Of a DNA stretch of 64,000 bases, positions 60,131 through 64,000 are shown piece after piece. The notes under the pieces were generated by a model. It made no database searches, was not told the origin of the DNA, and saw nothing but the letters and a program-made list of their open reading frames with translations. A program made the position numbers and the translations under genes. Every line of letters begins with the position of its first letter. Within the stretch, counting starts at the first letter, position 1. The stretch is from Chionoecetes opilio (taxonomy: Eukaryota > Arthropoda > Malacostraca > Decapoda > Majidae), in contig JACEEZ010022969.1 of NCBI GenBank assembly GCA_016584305.1, positions 60,001-124,000 of the forward strand, given 5' to 3'.

Positions 60131-60538
60131 CAGTAAACCCTAAATAAACCGAACTTCGTAAACCGAACGCCGTGTTGCCTTCGAACAAGCCTCTGATATA
60201 TCAACCTCTAGCTCGGCACATGCGGCGATTGGTCACCGACCAACGTTTTTGGCCGCATAAAGACGTGCTCTCATTTTTACAGCCCAGTCCTCATTGTGTG
60301 TGGACTACTCCATTGGACTACCTTGTACAAAGCTATATTTTACTCTACAGTACTGTACATACAGTTTTAATTTGTTTGAACGTATGACCGAACGACGCCT
60401 TTTCATAAACCGAGCTATGTTCGCTTTATGAGGCGGGCAACCCGATCACCCTTTATAAACCGAACTATGGGTTATTGCGATCAACCCCTTCCCTCCAATT
60501 TTGGTTCGGTTTATTGGGGGTTTTACTGTATCACAGTC
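60131..60538. mobile_element. Pogo/Tigger-like MITE, copy B
   Basis: The ends are CAGTAAACCCTAAATAAACC at the left and the complement of CAGTAAAACCCCCAATAAAC at the right, flanked by TA (60129-60130 and 60539-60540). Partner of 27331-27720. Confidence 0.85.
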
Positions 60539-60613
60539 CCTGCCTCTCTTTTCGAAACCCAACGTTTCATTAACCATTTCTACAGACTATTTCTCATGTA
60601 TCTCTTCCCGCAG

Positions 60614-60882
60614 CTTTCTACGGGGTATCTTCCCAGGGCGGGCCGATGCTGCCTTCAGTAACATCGTCCTGGGGAAGCCCGCTAGGGTACATCATCTCCT
60701 TCTCCACCAGAAAGCCTTTGCCTTTTTGCATGACGCCAGATCGTCCTCTGCTGGTGTTCATCGTCTAGGCATGGGGGGATACTTCCTCATCGAGATTATG
60801 GAGAAGAGGTTCGGAGGTCTAAAAGGGACAGTGACGAAATGTTGTTCATATTGCAAGCTTGTTATGGATTTTTGTTTCCTAA
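60614..60882 (+). pseudogene. UNC93-like copy B, terminal exon
   Basis: It aligns with 27807-28072. The acceptor CCCGCAG is kept and the TAA is at 60880-60882. Single-base gains and losses after FPGRADAAFSN disrupt the frame. 60883-62569 is the gene-free 3' flank shared with copy A. Confidence 0.8.
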
Positions 60883-62569
60883 ATATGGTGTACGAGGGTT
60901 GATCAGTGGTAGCAGATTGGGTTTGTTTTAATTCCAAATCAATTCGTAATCAATTCGCATTTATTCGTATATATTTTTTTGAAATAAGTGTATAATATAA
61001 ATATGGAATAATAATTATTAATAATTACATAATTATTGTTGGACCTTTTAAACTCTACTTAAGGTAACGATAGAATGGAAATCTTCAAGCCTCATATATA
61101 TGGCAGTGATACTGATTTTTCTACTTTGAACAGTATTTTTGATGATACAGCTAATTTAAGTACAGTGGGATTTATGCGCTCATAAACGACTGGCGCCATG
61201 TTTTGACGTCCCCGAACTCGTCTGCTACATACCAGCTGTCAACCACCCCCCACTTGCATTTCCTACTATACCTACTACCCCAAATTTGTATTACCCCTAC
61301 TACCGCAAGATGACCAGTATCCTCCTTAAAGTCTGTGGTAGGTTTTTCACTGTGCTTGTGAATAATAAAGTTGTAGTTTAAAAGGAATTTTTGGGGATGA
61401 CAGGGATGAGTGGACCTGACACCAGGCAGTGATGACTTTTGGCATCGCAACTCCTTATAGGGAGCTCAAATGCACCTGCAAAGACTGTTACAGCTAGACA
61501 GATAGACTAACTCATAGAAGAACGGGTAGAATGAGATATATGGCTTTATTTTCTCTACATAAGCATGCAATGAATACCCAGCTAACCATCACCGACGGGC
61601 CAACGTAGGCATTAAAAACGGCGGCCGCCAGCGGCAAATTTTCCTCCAACAGCCCTCCAAAGGGCCCGCTGGTGTATTTTCAACGGGAATTTTACTACTT
61701 TTGGAAATCAATGTAACAAAATTTGAAAATTTAATATTTAAATGTGTAAACATTTTGGGAAACAACATTATAATGATATTGATGTAGTTTTACATCAGTG
61801 GTGCTAAGCACGGAAACTTTACGTAAACCCCCCGGGAGGCCCGCTGGTGCGTATTTGAAAGGGTGGAAATTAATTTTCATATTATATATATTACACGAAA
61901 ATATACATAGTATCTAAATATCGGTTACCATCACTATTATTGGCCTTTTTAAAACTATTAAGAATTGTTATAGAAGATTTTATAATAGTTTATAGAAATT
62001 ATCATATTGCAGTTTATTTCAAATATTTCCAGCAAAACAGAAACACCCAGAGATACATAGAAATAAGATGAGACCATAGGAAGGAGTTTACATGGAGAAC
62101 TTCATCAGTTAGAGACAAGGGGTACAGTGTCATTAGAAATAACATTTGATGAACCGAGCAAAGATGCCGGGATAAGTAACAGATCACAGGACCATATTTT
62201 CCCTGATTTCAATAATTTCCAAAATATTATCAACATGTATCAATACCCAATGGGTCACCTAATACAGAATAGATGTAGATGATGGAGTTAACATGGATAA
62301 TATCATCATTAGATGAATATTATTTGAATTATTTGCAGCCCTCAAGCACTACACTGCCAGACGTTTCGATAGACGTTACAAATGGGTTAATAATCCTAAA
62401 AGACCTAAAAAGGCACCCTTAAAACCCCTCTATAACACAATGAAAACTGAGTTAACATGGCAATAAATTAACTCTTTCATTATCGTAACGAACCGACTGA
62501 ATAATATAAATAATTGCACTACGACACGTTTATTTTAGGAATTCCCTTGCAGCGTTGAAGCAACGGGTG

Positions 62570-62755
<186 letters not shown>

Positions 62756-62934
62756 CCCTGGGAACGGAAATTAGTTAAGTGTAAAACGCAGAAAAAGTGA
62801 ATGTACTTATGTGGGCTCGCCATCCCAAAACTATAATGGCTGTTCTACACCACCGTGTAAATTTCATAACGAAAATGTTTTTTTTATATGAAATAAACAA
62901 TGTCCATATCAATGAAGGTGCAGGCAGGCAGGCT

Positions 62935-62982
62935 TATATATATATATTATATATATATATATATATATTTTATATATATATG

Positions 62983-63040
<58 letters not shown>

Positions 63041-63350
63041 ATATTAATATGCGTGTGTGTGTCACTGTGTGTGTGCATGTGTAAACTATGTATGTATGTA
63101 TGGGATGTATATATATATATATTATATATATATATATATTAATTATATAATATATATATATATATATTATATATATATATCTGTATGTATGTTAAAATAT
63201 AAAATATATATATATATATATATATATTATATTCACACACACACACCGGTGTGGGTGTGTGTAGTATAATAATATATATATAATTATATATATATTATAT
63301 ATATAAAAATATATATATATATATATAGTATATACATTATATATATATAC
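62935..63350. repeat. TA-rich microsatellite with GT and ATGT inserts
   Basis: TA tracts separated by GTGTGT and TATG runs. A second AC run lies at 63363-63386. Open frames are Ile/Tyr translations of the repeat. Confidence 0.95.
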
Positions 63351-63454
63351 ATACATGTATACATACACACACACACACACACACACTGGTGTTGTTGTGT
63401 CTCTTCGGCCCCGGGTGGAGCGAATACAGACGGGCGTCTTCTTAAAAAACCCCA

Positions 63455-63640
63455 GCCCCTGTCCACCCAGCAGTGAATGGGTACTGGGTGTTAGCCGGGG
63501 GTTTGTGACCCGCCTCTCGAGGTGGTGGCTTCGGCCAACACTAAGCACTAAGGATGAATGATAAAATGTAGCTATGGAGGCGGGGCCATACGAGCGTAGC
63601 TCAGGCTCTGTAAAATATAACTAGGTGAATACACACGGTC
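63455..63640 (+). mobile_element. SINE 3' region, second tRNA-derived family
   Basis: It contains the shared CAGTGAATGGGTACTGG and GTTAGCCGGGGGTTTGTGAC words, continues past the other copies and ends in TGTAAAATATAACTAGGTGA with an ACACAC start. The end is the reverse complement of the motif embedded in the GT repeat at 2428-2455. Confidence 0.75.
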
Positions 63641-64000
63641 TATCTTTTCTTTGGTCTACTTCTTGAATCAGAATGTATAGTTCATCATACAGAATTAAAA
63701 TAACAAATAAAAAATAACAAAATAAGGAAAACAAATAAAAAAAAGCCCGCTAGCTTCACACCCTATAAAGCAGAGAGAAAAAGACTTAAAAAAAGGGGAA
63801 AGGAGAGATGGTCAATTTACTTTACGTTTTAGCATTCACACAAGCACATTCAATTTTATAACCTCAACTATAAAACCTTTCCTTCCCATTCTCAGCTTTT
63901 CGCCCTTGTATTGGAAACAGATTTTCATCCTCACAATTTCATCTTTTTCCCTTGTCTTATCTTAATATTCTTCTTGCTGCCTTGCTAAGATCACTGCTTA
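63641..64000. other. No gene seen; right edge
   Basis: AT-rich sequence with A-rich runs and no recognisable frame or repeat. Confidence 0.5.

Overview
The window looks like nuclear DNA from a decapod crustacean, most likely a crab. The evidence is very dense microsatellites (GA, GT, GCGT, TA, AAT), tRNA-derived SINEs, a jockey-type LINE with a poly(A) tail of a kind I recall from crab genomes, Helitrons, DIRS and hAT elements, and split animal genes with GT-AG introns. No bacterial, plastid or viral gene arrangement is visible. The species call is inference.

The only cellular gene I recognise is an UNC93-like membrane protein gene, present twice in the same orientation. Copy A has exons at 6047-6290, 7168-7291, 7900-8128, 8227-8383, 26783-27050 and 27807-28072. 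Copy B has exons at 48213-48415, 49163-49409, 50303-50425, 51235-51465, 51562-51711, 59580-59847 and 60614-60882. Introns align as well as exons, so this is a DNA-level tandem duplication (about 5.4-29.9 kb against 48.4-62.8 kb). A second block upstream (337-1835 against 39638-41880) is duplicated in the same order. Copy A has an in-frame TAA in its third visible exon and no N-terminal exon in view. Copy B has an N-terminal exon but many indels. Both look like pseudogenes as given, although part of the damage in B may be sequence error.

The two copies act as dated before/after pictures of transposition. Copy A gained a jockey-like LINE (9426-12768), a short Helitron (13406-14078), a DIRS-type retroelement (17386-21578) and a Helitron (22953-26207) that itself holds a TIR DNA transposon with a decayed, unfamiliar transposase-like gene. 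Copy B gained the 3' half of another LINE (53195-54266, minus) and a hAT element (56953-58895) with a perfect 8-bp target duplication. That hAT element contains a string of about ten short hairpins (57829-58152).

Between the two gene copies lie: a transposon with about 125-bp inverted repeats, a split CXC-domain gene and several AGGTCA-n-TGACCT palindromes (31008-34606); SINEs; tandem repeats with paired CCAAT boxes and a CRE (37123-39637); a 20-bp minisatellite (40327-40746); and a head-to-tail array of Helitron 5' segments (41908-45521). The left edge holds a truncated LINE split by a SINE with a 13-bp target duplication (2815-5312).

All similarity statements are from reading and memory; no search was run.
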